From LiPW-15 sp964530925 (GTDB lineage: Bacteria > Patescibacteriota > Minisyncoccia > UBA6257 > 2-01-FULL-56-20): a DNA stretch of 64,000 nucleotides. The DNA lies in contig CAZHBZ010000002.1 in the NCBI GenBank assembly GCA_964530925.1, forward strand, positions 1-64,000, written 5' to 3'. The notes beneath the pieces are model-generated. The model did not search any database. It saw only the letters and a program-made list of their open reading frames with translations, and was not told where the DNA came from. The position numbers were made by a program, and so were the translations under genes. Below are positions 42,332 to 50,047 of this stretch, piece after piece (positions within the stretch are counted from its first letter, which is position 1; each line of letters starts with the position of its first letter).

Positions 42332-43381
42332 CTAAATCAGGGCACTGATAAACAAATCTATTTTTCTCTCAACCGCCTCTAGTCCAAAATTTTCTACTGT
42401 TTCCCTTCGCAAATACTCTCGATCATAAAACCTCTGATCGGCGCGGCCGGCAAGCAGAGAAATTATGGCGCTGGATATTTCCTCTGTCTTCTCTGGATTA
42501 ATCAAAATTCCGGTTCTTCCACAAAGGACCGCATCGGTCGAACCATCCTTATTCCCCGCAACAACCGGAATTCCCGAAGCGGTAGCCTCGATGAACACGA
42601 TGCCGAAACCTTCGCCGGTTGAGGGCATAGCAAATACGTCCGCCAAGTTATAGAAATCTGGCAATTCTTCATCCGATACTCGGCCGGCCATAATTACCGA
42701 ATCAGTCAAATTTAATTTTTTGATGTACATCCTTATCCTTTCTTCATCACTTCCGCCCCCAACTAAAATATATTTGGCGCCGGGAACCTTTTCCAAAATA
42801 CTTGGCAAAGACGCGATTATTTTATCATAACCCTTATATCCTTCTTCCGAAGAAAGACGCGATACGGTGAGAATTATCTTGTTGCCGGCAAGATTGTACC
42901 GGCTAAGCAGTGAGGCCGGTTTGTTGCTTATTTTAAATCTATTCGCATCTACGACATTCGGAATAACTGTAAGTTTCTCGACCACGCCAGGCAATTCCCT
43001 ACCGAGACGCTCTGCTGTATATTTTGAAACGGAAATTATTTTATCTGCACCTTTTAGTCCGGCAATTCTCGGCGCGGATTTCAAACCCCAAACGTCCACG
43101 CCATGAACCGTGACCGCATATTTAACTTTAAATATCGTTTTCAATGCCAAACAAAGCGGAGAAAAATTAACGTGTCCGGCGATTATAAGTTTTGGACGAA
43201 AAACTATTTCGGCAAAAAATGTCCTAGCAACGAAGGAAAGCTTCCCGAGCAGAGAAGATCTCCTAAGCTCCACTATGCGGCAATCATTTCCAAGATTCTT
43301 TAGGGCTTCGCAAAACGCTAGATTGTGAGCCCCTATGCCACCCTGAGCCGACAGTTTGAAAGCTATATAAATTATTCTCAT
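42332..43381 (-). CDS. Glycosyltransferase family 4
   Basis: 349 aa, GT-B. Segments are FKLSAQGGIGAHNLAFCEAL, VHGVDVWGLKSAPRIAGLKGAD, ILTVSRLSSEEGYKGYDKII, YILVGGGSDEERI and PSTGEGFGIVFIEATASGIPVVAG (EX7E). By family it transfers a sugar from a nucleotide donor. Its ATG overlaps the following stop of the family 2 enzyme gene upstream (ATGA), linking the two. Confidence 0.88.
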   Translation of the reverse strand: MRIIYIAFKLSAQGGIGAHNLAFCEALKNLGNDCRIVELRRSSLLGKLSFVARTFFAEIVFRPKLIIAGHVNFSPLCLALKTIFKVKYAVTVHGVDVWGLKSAPRIAGLKGADKIISVSKYTAERLGRELPGVVEKLTVIPNVVDANRFKISNKPASLLSRYNLAGNKIILTVSRLSSEEGYKGYDKIIASLPSILEKVPGAKYILVGGGSDEERIRMYIKKLNLTDSVIMAGRVSDEELPDFYNLADVFAMPSTGEGFGIVFIEATASGIPVVAGNKDGSTDAVLCGRTGILINPEKTEEISSAIISLLAGRADQRFYDREYLRRETVENFGLEAVERKIDLFISALI

Positions 43382-44076
43382 CTCAACTTCTTTTTTAATT
43401 CCCGACTGAATTTAATGGTTCTTTTTATAAATTTACATTTTGAAGCCAGCCCCGTGTTCCAGCTGGATTCCCCGTGAATACGTTTTGGAAAAAACACCGG
43501 GAACCTAACAAGTTTCAACTCGTTTACCCTGGCAAGGTACAAAGCATAGAGATCAAATGCAAAATCCTTGGGCGGACTCTGCCACTTATCAAAAAAATTG
43601 CGATGAAATATATTTGGTTGGGCATTGACCTCAAACAGCATTCTTCCCAAATATAGCGTTTCAAAAATACCCATGCCAAGGCTAAAAAATGAATCTGCCA
43701 AGGGCCTTCCCCTGCGGCTGCCTTTAACATATATATTCTCCGGATTACCCGCCTTTTCTATTATATCTAGCGCTCGGATAACATCCGCAGGGTCGGTTTG
43801 CATATCAGCATGAGTCCAACCCAGATACTCTCCATTAGCCGAACGCAGTCCGGCCAAAACCGCGCTTCCGTAACCGGCTTCCGGCTCAAAAACAGATTTG
43901 GCAAATTTATATCGTGGCAAAAACTCTGCAAGAACCTGCTTTGTATTATCTTTGGAATTATTGTCCACCAAAACAACTTCCACATCTTCCCTTTTTATAG
44001 CGGAAGAAAAGCGGGAAAGAATCAGCGGTATGTTTTCCGCTTCGTTATAACACGGGACAACTATTGATAATTTCAT
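43378..44076 (-). CDS. Glycosyltransferase family 2 (DPM1-like)
   Basis: 232 aa. Motifs are LSIVVPCYNEAENIPLILSRF, EVVLVDNNSKDNTKQVL, AGYGSAVLAGLRSANGEYLGWTHADMQTDP with the DxD-like ADMQTDP. It lacks C-terminal membrane helices. It is similar to dolichyl/polyprenyl-phosphate sugar synthases, so it might charge undecaprenyl phosphate with a sugar for the GT-C enzyme encoded upstream (44077); that pairing is inferred from adjacency. Confidence 0.85.
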   Translation of the reverse strand: MKLSIVVPCYNEAENIPLILSRFSSAIKREDVEVVLVDNNSKDNTKQVLAEFLPRYKFAKSVFEPEAGYGSAVLAGLRSANGEYLGWTHADMQTDPADVIRALDIIEKAGNPENIYVKGSRRGRPLADSFFSLGMGIFETLYLGRMLFEVNAQPNIFHRNFFDKWQSPPKDFAFDLYALYLARVNELKLVRFPVFFPKRIHGESSWNTGLASKCKFIKRTIKFSRELKKKLR

Positions 44077-45999
44077 TTAATTTCTTATTAATCCGACAAC
44101 CGCAGAACCGTATTCCCTATTTTCAAAAGTTTTCCATATCTTCCAGCTGGAATAGACCAGTTTGTTTATATAAACTTCTTTCCCGGGAACATCGGACACG
44201 AGAACCAGATTTATCCGTTTATCCGAAACAATCTCCCCGGGTGAAAGCATCGGGAAGCCGTTTCTCAGTTCGTCTTCCCCGGCAGACAAATTTCTTGCCG
44301 CACGGACCTCTCTAACCGAAAATCCTGCGAGAATCTGGGGAAAAACTCCGTAAGTGGAGCCGGCAATGTAGGCTGAAGATGCGTAACCGTCATTTTTTGC
44401 TTCGGTTAAGGCTCTTCCATAATCATATGGAAATTCCGAAAGAATACTATATTCCCCAGGTTTTTTAATTACCGCAGTAAATTCACCGGCAAGAGAATCT
44501 ATCCGCAAGTTGTCCGCCGGGATGCGGTTAAACACATATATATTGTTTGTAATAAGAACTAAAAGCCCCAGAGACAAAGCATAGCGCGAAACAGATACTC
44601 TTTCGCTTGAAAAAACCAACACTGCGAAAATCCCCAGAATTGCGAACGGAGCGATATATTCCGCCTGATAGCGGCCTATTCCCCAAAGGTCGGGCAAAAT
44701 AAGATAAAAAATCAAAATTCCACCAAGGAATAAGCTTATGATTTCCAAAAAACGCTTCGTCTTTATGGTATAGAAAACAAAAGCAAACGCCGCAAAAATT
44801 ATCCATATAGGCTGAACCGAATTCGTTATTGCTGTCCAGGCGATCCCGGACTTCAACGCGAACCACACGCGCCCGAGAGCGGAAAGCCCGGTCGGAAGAA
44901 ATGATTCTCCCCCGGAAACAAAACTTGCGGAGGTTCCGCCGATGAAGCTTCCGAGAAGAAACGGCGCGGCCACAAGCGCAGGCGACATCGCCACAAACAG
45001 ATCTTTCCTCGCGGTTTTACTTTTCCAAAAATCGGATCCGAGACGGATGAATGCGGGCACAAAAGCCACAAAGGCTGTTTGCCTCACCAGCGTCAATATC
45101 GCAATTACGGAAAATAGGCGCAAATGATCCTGCGCGGAAAGATCGTCCTTGGAAAACAAATATAGAAGCGTAAAACTCCAAGCTAAAGTTGCCCAGACGG
45201 ACTGCTCGACCAAAATCCCAACGTGCCAAACGACCGGAATTGTTGCCGCCGCGATCCCAAAAAGAATGGAATTTAAAAAACCGATTTTTTTAACGGCGAA
45301 TCTATACGCCATAAATCCCAGTCCCAACAGCGCAGCAAACTGCGCAAATCTAAAAGCGAAGTCGGAGGGCGAGAATATCGCCCCTGAAAGCCAAAGCGGG
45401 AATAGGCGGAACGGCGGATGCGGGCCACCGCTTCCACCCAAAAGAATTATCATCTCCCTGAAAAGGATAAAAACCAGCGCGTATCCGATAATCTTATAAA
45501 CCAACTTTTTATTCCGTAAAAATCTATAAAATAAAATCCCGGCGGCCGCAGTGATCAAACTTACGACCCACAGCAGGGCGCTGAAACTTATATCTCCGAG
45601 CCAGGCAAACTTCCCGGAAAGGATATAGATCAAATTCATCCCGTGAGACTCCGCTTGCTGGGCGTGAGCCAAGCCGTCGTTCACGACCGAGTTTGTCAGG
45701 GCGGAAAAAGAAATCGGGAATAAAGCGGCGAGTAATAATAAACCCGCAAACACATCCCTCACGCTCACGGCAAAGAAATCTTCAAAAATGTCCGTCTTCT
45801 TTTGCCAAAAGAATAGAAACAACATAAATATACCGAATAGGATCGGAAACAAAATAAAATTCTTTAGCCAACCCCCCGAGGATAAAGCCCCGAAAAAACC
45901 GTAAACCCAAAACGCCGCAAAAGCGAGTATTGCTGCCCAGTTGATCCGGAAAGCGAATAAAACCTTCGATAAATTCATACTTTTCAGACGCCCAAACAT
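44077..45999 (-). CDS. Multispan GT-C-type glycosyltransferase-like membrane protein
   Basis: 640 aa with about 12 membrane helices and a soluble C-terminal domain (about 490-640). An acidic loop after the third or fourth helix (SVVNDGLAHAQQAESHG) and the loop GGSGGPHPPFRLFPLW are consistent with GT-39/PMT-like topology, but no firm family assignment is possible. By analogy such proteins use polyprenyl-phosphate sugars outside the membrane. It abuts a DPM1-like gene that could make that donor. The 3' stop and next ATG are adjacent. Confidence 0.75.
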   Translation of the reverse strand: MFGRLKSMNLSKVLFAFRINWAAILAFAAFWVYGFFGALSSGGWLKNFILFPILFGIFMLFLFFWQKKTDIFEDFFAVSVRDVFAGLLLLAALFPISFSALTNSVVNDGLAHAQQAESHGMNLIYILSGKFAWLGDISFSALLWVVSLITAAAGILFYRFLRNKKLVYKIIGYALVFILFREMIILLGGSGGPHPPFRLFPLWLSGAIFSPSDFAFRFAQFAALLGLGFMAYRFAVKKIGFLNSILFGIAAATIPVVWHVGILVEQSVWATLAWSFTLLYLFSKDDLSAQDHLRLFSVIAILTLVRQTAFVAFVPAFIRLGSDFWKSKTARKDLFVAMSPALVAAPFLLGSFIGGTSASFVSGGESFLPTGLSALGRVWFALKSGIAWTAITNSVQPIWIIFAAFAFVFYTIKTKRFLEIISLFLGGILIFYLILPDLWGIGRYQAEYIAPFAILGIFAVLVFSSERVSVSRYALSLGLLVLITNNIYVFNRIPADNLRIDSLAGEFTAVIKKPGEYSILSEFPYDYGRALTEAKNDGYASSAYIAGSTYGVFPQILAGFSVREVRAARNLSAGEDELRNGFPMLSPGEIVSDKRINLVLVSDVPGKEVYINKLVYSSWKIWKTFENREYGSAVVGLIRN

Positions 46000-46793
46000 T
46001 ACCCCACTCTACGCAAAACTATCTGTCTCTGCAAGGCGAAAATCCCAGGCAGGATCCGCGTTAAAATATTATCCAGAAATCTAAGGATCTTTAATATAAA
46101 AATCGGCAACGGAATATAAACCGTCTTAGCCACCACTCCACCGGAATTAATGAAATTAAAGAACTCGCTGAAACTTTGTTTTTCTATTTTGAAATATGGT
46201 ACTTCTTTTTCAAACTTTTTTGCATCGTCAAAAAGCAATCTTGGAATGGCGCAGTTCGCAGACCAGAGATCATTCGGATCGGTTGCAACTTTTTCTCTGC
46301 TAAATACATCCGCGCCGAAATCATATCCCTCGTGCCTCATAAGTCTGAGAAGCGCGCGCATAAAGAATGATGCGTTTATCTCTTGGACCAGCAAAACTCC
46401 ACCCGGCTTCAAAAGCCTCTTCGTTTCTTCGAAAAATTTTACCGGATAAGGAGTGTGATGAATCATGTTGCTGGAAATTACAAAATCAAACTCGCCGTCT
46501 TTAAATGGCGTGGCTAGCGCATCCACATTTTCTACATCCAACCAGTCGTTCGGCGCGTAATCTGTGACTAGATAATCAGCTTTTATAAATTCCTTGCTAA
46601 GCCCCGACCCGGCTCCGACCTCCACCCCTTTTGCTCCGGCAGGGATAAACGCGTTCATCCAGTCAAATCTCCCCTCTAATAGAAACTTTAGGTTGTGGAA
46701 TTTGGTTCCGAAGAAAAACTTGCGCGCGGCGAGAACATCGCCTTCCTGGCGCATGCGGTTCAGCTCGTGCGCCGGTTTGTAGGTCCTGCTCAT
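45999..46793 (-). CDS. Class I SAM-dependent methyltransferase
   Basis: 264 aa. Methyltransf_11 core: GAKGVEVGAGSGLSKEFIKA, LATPFKDGEFDFVISSNMIHH, RLLKPGGVLLVQEIN. A C-terminal hydrophobic and basic segment (PLPIFILKILRFLDNILTRILPG, in part ILKILRFLDNILTRIL) may bind membrane. By family it methylates a small or lipid-linked molecule. Its ATG overlaps the stop of the nucleotidyltransferase gene (ATGA). Confidence 0.85.
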   Translation of the reverse strand: MSRTYKPAHELNRMRQEGDVLAARKFFFGTKFHNLKFLLEGRFDWMNAFIPAGAKGVEVGAGSGLSKEFIKADYLVTDYAPNDWLDVENVDALATPFKDGEFDFVISSNMIHHTPYPVKFFEETKRLLKPGGVLLVQEINASFFMRALLRLMRHEGYDFGADVFSREKVATDPNDLWSANCAIPRLLFDDAKKFEKEVPYFKIEKQSFSEFFNFINSGGVVAKTVYIPLPIFILKILRFLDNILTRILPGIFALQRQIVLRRVG

Positions 46794-47620
46794 CTTGTTT
46801 TATATATGCTGTCGAAAAATTTTACCCAGAGCTTGCTTTCGGCATCTTCCCGAGTCTTCAAATCTCCGTAAACATAAAGATATTCCAGCTCTTCATACCT
46901 ATGGAGATCTGCCGGCTTTCCCCAGCCGACATAGAGATCTACATCAAAAATAACGCTCTTAAGTCCAAGCTTTTTGTAGAAAATAGGCAGAGAGTCCACA
47001 TAAAATTCGTTGTTTATCCTGTAATTTTCACTTATCATCAGCTCACAAGCATCCTTAAACTGCTTGGCCTTCTTGAAATAGAAGGTCGCCACGACGGCAT
47101 GATCATTGAACGGTGTATCGGAAACTGGAATCTTTACCGACATATCCGCGATCGTCTCCCCGTCTTCATCCAGCCTCACCCAGCCCCAAGCTTCCGGCTT
47201 GGAGAGCAACAATTCATTCTTGGTGAAGGTCCACAAGACCATATCTACATCGGATCTTTTTTTCAGGGCAGAAAATTTTTCCTCATCGTATAAAAAGCTA
47301 TTGTCGCAGGCAGCGATCAAAACATCCTCTTCCGGGTCCAAATAAGACAGAGCGAGCATGCAACTTGTCGCTTGGCCGACCGGCTTCTCTTCCGGCACGA
47401 TTATCGCCCCGGGAAGTTTTTTTAAGATTACTTTATCTATCCCGTAGTTATCGATGTGCTCTTTTCTAACCACAAATATCCACTTATCCGAAGGCGGCAG
47501 CGCATCGATTATGGTCAGGATCATCGGGGCGCCGGAAGCGGGAATAACCGGCTTAGGCAAAATATAGCCTTCTGCGGCAAAGCGGGAACCGGAGCCGGAC
47601 ATTGGGATTACATTCGCCAT
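46790..47620 (-). CDS. Sugar-phosphate-type nucleotidyltransferase (paralogue 1)
   Basis: 276 aa. A GT-A-like NTP transferase fold: VIPMSGSGSRFAAEGYILPKPVIP with the Gly-rich, Arg and Lys nucleotide-binding pattern, GQATSCMLALSYL, VLIAACDNSFLY (metal Asp) and the C-terminal VDLYVGWGKPADLHRYEEL. By family it links NTP to a sugar or polyol phosphate. It is paired with a second, diverged member directly upstream. Neither matches RmlA or GalU closely, so substrate is open. Confidence 0.8.
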   Translation of the reverse strand: MANVIPMSGSGSRFAAEGYILPKPVIPASGAPMILTIIDALPPSDKWIFVVRKEHIDNYGIDKVILKKLPGAIIVPEEKPVGQATSCMLALSYLDPEEDVLIAACDNSFLYDEEKFSALKKRSDVDMVLWTFTKNELLLSKPEAWGWVRLDEDGETIADMSVKIPVSDTPFNDHAVVATFYFKKAKQFKDACELMISENYRINNEFYVDSLPIFYKKLGLKSVIFDVDLYVGWGKPADLHRYEELEYLYVYGDLKTREDAESKLWVKFFDSIYKTR

Positions 47621-48529
47621 TTATTTAAGTTTACGGCTTAATGGGTGATGCCCGCAAACAGAGAAATATCCTTTCCAATAATCATGGGATTTATCCCGAG
47701 ATTCCAAATTTATCTTCACATTTATCTCCCGTTCCGCGGGGATGTCCGTAATTCCTTTTTTCTCACCGATCTCTTCCGCAAAAAATCTCGACCATGCCTC
47801 ATACTCTTCCAGGTCTTCAGGGGTTCCCCATTGGCAAAAATACTCCGCCGGATATACGAGAGACCTAAATCCATCTTTTATCATCGGATTAAAAACCAAA
47901 CTGGTATACGATTCCCCATTCAAAGTCCAATTTTCTTTTAGCGAACGTTCGCAATATTCTTTAAGCAATTCTCCGGAAGAAAACCAAAAAAGGCCGGACT
48001 GCTGCCAGGTATCCATCTTGTTCGAAGTAAACGAAAATTTTTCGCGCACCTCTTCTGCAAAATTGTTCCCGCCAACCCTAACTCCGGCATAAAGATTCGG
48101 ACCCAAAAGATGCGGATGAAAGCCTTTATAACAGATAGAAGCGCTGTCGGCGCCGCGAACCTTGGCTTCCGCCAAAAAATCCTTCTCGTCCCAATACATG
48201 GCAAAATCGCAGTAGCTTACAAAGACAGGTTCGTCATCCAAAAATTTTTTTGCGGCTAGGATTGCATAGTTGGGACCGAATTTATGCGGCTCAATACTAA
48301 TTATTTCCGAGTTAGGAGAAATCTTTCTCAAAATTCCCCCCATTCCAATATCCGCATCTTTAAGATGCTCCGAATTACAAATAAAAATAAACTTGTCTTC
48401 CGGCAAGAACATCTTCGTCACATGCTCTATAATGGGCAGTCCGTCCACGCGGATAAGGGGCTTCGGGCTTAAATACCCGGCGGCTTTGAATCGCGACCCA
48501 AGTCCGGACATTGGAATAATTACTTTCAT
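47621..48529 (-). CDS. Sugar-phosphate-type nucleotidyltransferase (paralogue 2)
   Basis: 302 aa from ATG 48529. Motifs are VIIPMSGLGSRFKAAGYLSPKPLIRV, PNYAILAAKKFL, VFVSYCDFAMYWDEKD and CQWGTPEDLEEYEAW. It is a paralogue of the product of 46790 but with a different middle region. By family it activates a phosphorylated sugar or polyol. Upstream codons that extend the frame to 48589 overlap the GDPD-like gene and are rejected. The pair suggests two different activated donors or two steps on one. Confidence 0.8.
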   Translation of the reverse strand: MKVIIPMSGLGSRFKAAGYLSPKPLIRVDGLPIIEHVTKMFLPEDKFIFICNSEHLKDADIGMGGILRKISPNSEIISIEPHKFGPNYAILAAKKFLDDEPVFVSYCDFAMYWDEKDFLAEAKVRGADSASICYKGFHPHLLGPNLYAGVRVGGNNFAEEVREKFSFTSNKMDTWQQSGLFWFSSGELLKEYCERSLKENWTLNGESYTSLVFNPMIKDGFRSLVYPAEYFCQWGTPEDLEEYEAWSRFFAEEIGEKKGITDIPAEREINVKINLESRDKSHDYWKGYFSVCGHHPLSRKLK

Positions 48530-48542
48530 TTTATTTAAAACC

Positions 48543-49154
48543 CTACTCCCAAAAATGGGCATTCGAAAGCGAACACATGACCGCATCAAGGGACATGCCC
48601 AGATCCTCTATCTTGCGCCTATAAGACTCAATGTCCTCCGGACGACCCCACCTATCCGGAGAAACCAAAGCCGTTTTAAAGGGGGTTAACCTCACCACCA
48701 CCTCCCGATCGAGGGGGAGGATGGTGTTTGTGTCTATCCACGCCCAATTAACCAACCCAGCCTGAGCAAGCGCGAATTCAATTGGTTCCGCCTCGCTGTA
48801 GCGTACCGCAATTTCTTTAACACCGGAGCGCGATGCGCGATATAGGTATGGAAATTCCACATCCAGGAGAAAATAGTTTTCTTTTGGAATTTTATATTTT
48901 TCCGCCAGAACGATACAGCGCTCTTCTGTCCCAGCCTCTTTTATATTAAAAATGATAAATTTGTGTTTGAAATTCTGCAGATATAATTCCAAACCATCGC
49001 ATTCTTCCCCCGGCCCCGCTGGGTCATGGCTTAAATATAAGCTATCCGTTGTGGGGTTATGTCGCACATCTATCTCTACGCCGTAGATTTCGGGTACTTT
49101 TTTTAGATCCTCCACGCGATTGATCCTGTGGATTATTATGATTGGTTTTTTCAT
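48543..49154 (-). CDS. GDPD-like (glycerophosphodiester phosphodiesterase fold) protein
   Basis: 203 aa, shorter than typical GDPD enzymes (about 250). It keeps the HR pair in IIIIHRINRVEDL, the metal pair in GVEIDVRHNP, the YLSHDPAG His-Asp, and a later Glu in FNIKEAG. The last two strands look shortened. By family it cleaves glycerophosphodiesters, but in this nucleotidyltransferase operon it may hydrolyse or transfer a sugar/polyol phosphodiester. It starts 2 bases after the aldolase stop. Confidence 0.72.
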   Translation of the reverse strand: MKKPIIIIHRINRVEDLKKVPEIYGVEIDVRHNPTTDSLYLSHDPAGPGEECDGLELYLQNFKHKFIIFNIKEAGTEERCIVLAEKYKIPKENYFLLDVEFPYLYRASRSGVKEIAVRYSEAEPIEFALAQAGLVNWAWIDTNTILPLDREVVVRLTPFKTALVSPDRWGRPEDIESYRRKIEDLGMSLDAVMCSLSNAHFWE

Positions 49155-49156
49155 TT

Positions 49157-50047
49157 TCAGATCAACATTGTCTTCCTGTGCTTCTCCGTTTCCATATTCC
49201 TCAAGTATATTACTTTTGCTTCTGGCAACAGCTCTATTTGAAAGCCGAGATTATTCGCGGAGGAAAGCACATAACTCCAGGCTCCGAACAATTCCTTTTC
49301 GGCAGGAGAATAATCATTAAACCCCCGCCCGTTCACGGAAAAAACTGCTTGGTCCGGAAAGATAATGTCTTTCCCAAAATTAAAATTGTGCGTTCCCGCA
49401 CCCACAACGTCCGGGACGTATCGGGAAAGCCCTAGCTGAACTTTTATTTCTAAATCCAATTTCTTATGCAAATCCGCAAGCCTCTCGGCAGAATCTGCGG
49501 AAACTATCACTCCATGGTTCTTTAGGAAAATTATTTCGGGAATGCCTCTCTCTCTAACTAATTCGGCAACCGCGATCGCCAGCTCGGCCCCGGGATGGAA
49601 ATATCCTAAAAATGCGGAGCTGAATCCGAGTTTCGAGCAAATATTCGCCGATAATTCTTCTCCGCCCGCAGAACAGGTCAAAACATTCGCATAAACGGAA
49701 TGGGTATGAAGAACGTACTTCCCAAGAAATGCATGGAACCCGGCCTCCATTGAGGGCCTAAAATCCCCTCCGGCGAGTCGGCAGGACAAAAGAAATTCTG
49801 CTTCTTTTTTCTCGCCGCTTTCGCGATCCGGCTCCGCTAGCTTGCCATATCTTTCGGCAAGCATCGGATAGTTAATCTCCACAAATCCTTTTTGGGGGCT
49901 TAATTCGGAAAATCTCATCCCGGACGCCTTAATGATCATCGTACCTGCGCCCGTTTTAACCGAAAGATTTCCCCCGCTTCCCTGAACCGCATCCGGCGCG
50001 GAAAAATCGGCGGCAATCATGGAAAGCTCAGTAAGTTCTTTTTTCAT
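49157..50047 (-). CDS. Class II aldolase/adducin-domain protein
   Basis: 296 aa. The family motifs are GSGGNLSVK, IIKASGMRFSEL, PSMEAGFHAFLGKYVLHTHSVYANVL with the HTH zinc ligands, and IFLKNHGVIVSADS with a further His. It is longer than fuculose-phosphate aldolase (about 215), with a C-terminal extension of about 70 residues. By family it performs aldol cleavage or condensation, epimerisation or dehydration of a sugar phosphate. ATG 50047 is preferred; an in-frame TTG at 50056 is possible. It overlaps the end of the kinase-fusion gene by 20 bases. Confidence 0.82.
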   Translation of the reverse strand: MKKELTELSMIAADFSAPDAVQGSGGNLSVKTGAGTMIIKASGMRFSELSPQKGFVEINYPMLAERYGKLAEPDRESGEKKEAEFLLSCRLAGGDFRPSMEAGFHAFLGKYVLHTHSVYANVLTCSAGGEELSANICSKLGFSSAFLGYFHPGAELAIAVAELVRERGIPEIIFLKNHGVIVSADSAERLADLHKKLDLEIKVQLGLSRYVPDVVGAGTHNFNFGKDIIFPDQAVFSVNGRGFNDYSPAEKELFGAWSYVLSSANNLGFQIELLPEAKVIYLRNMETEKHRKTMLI

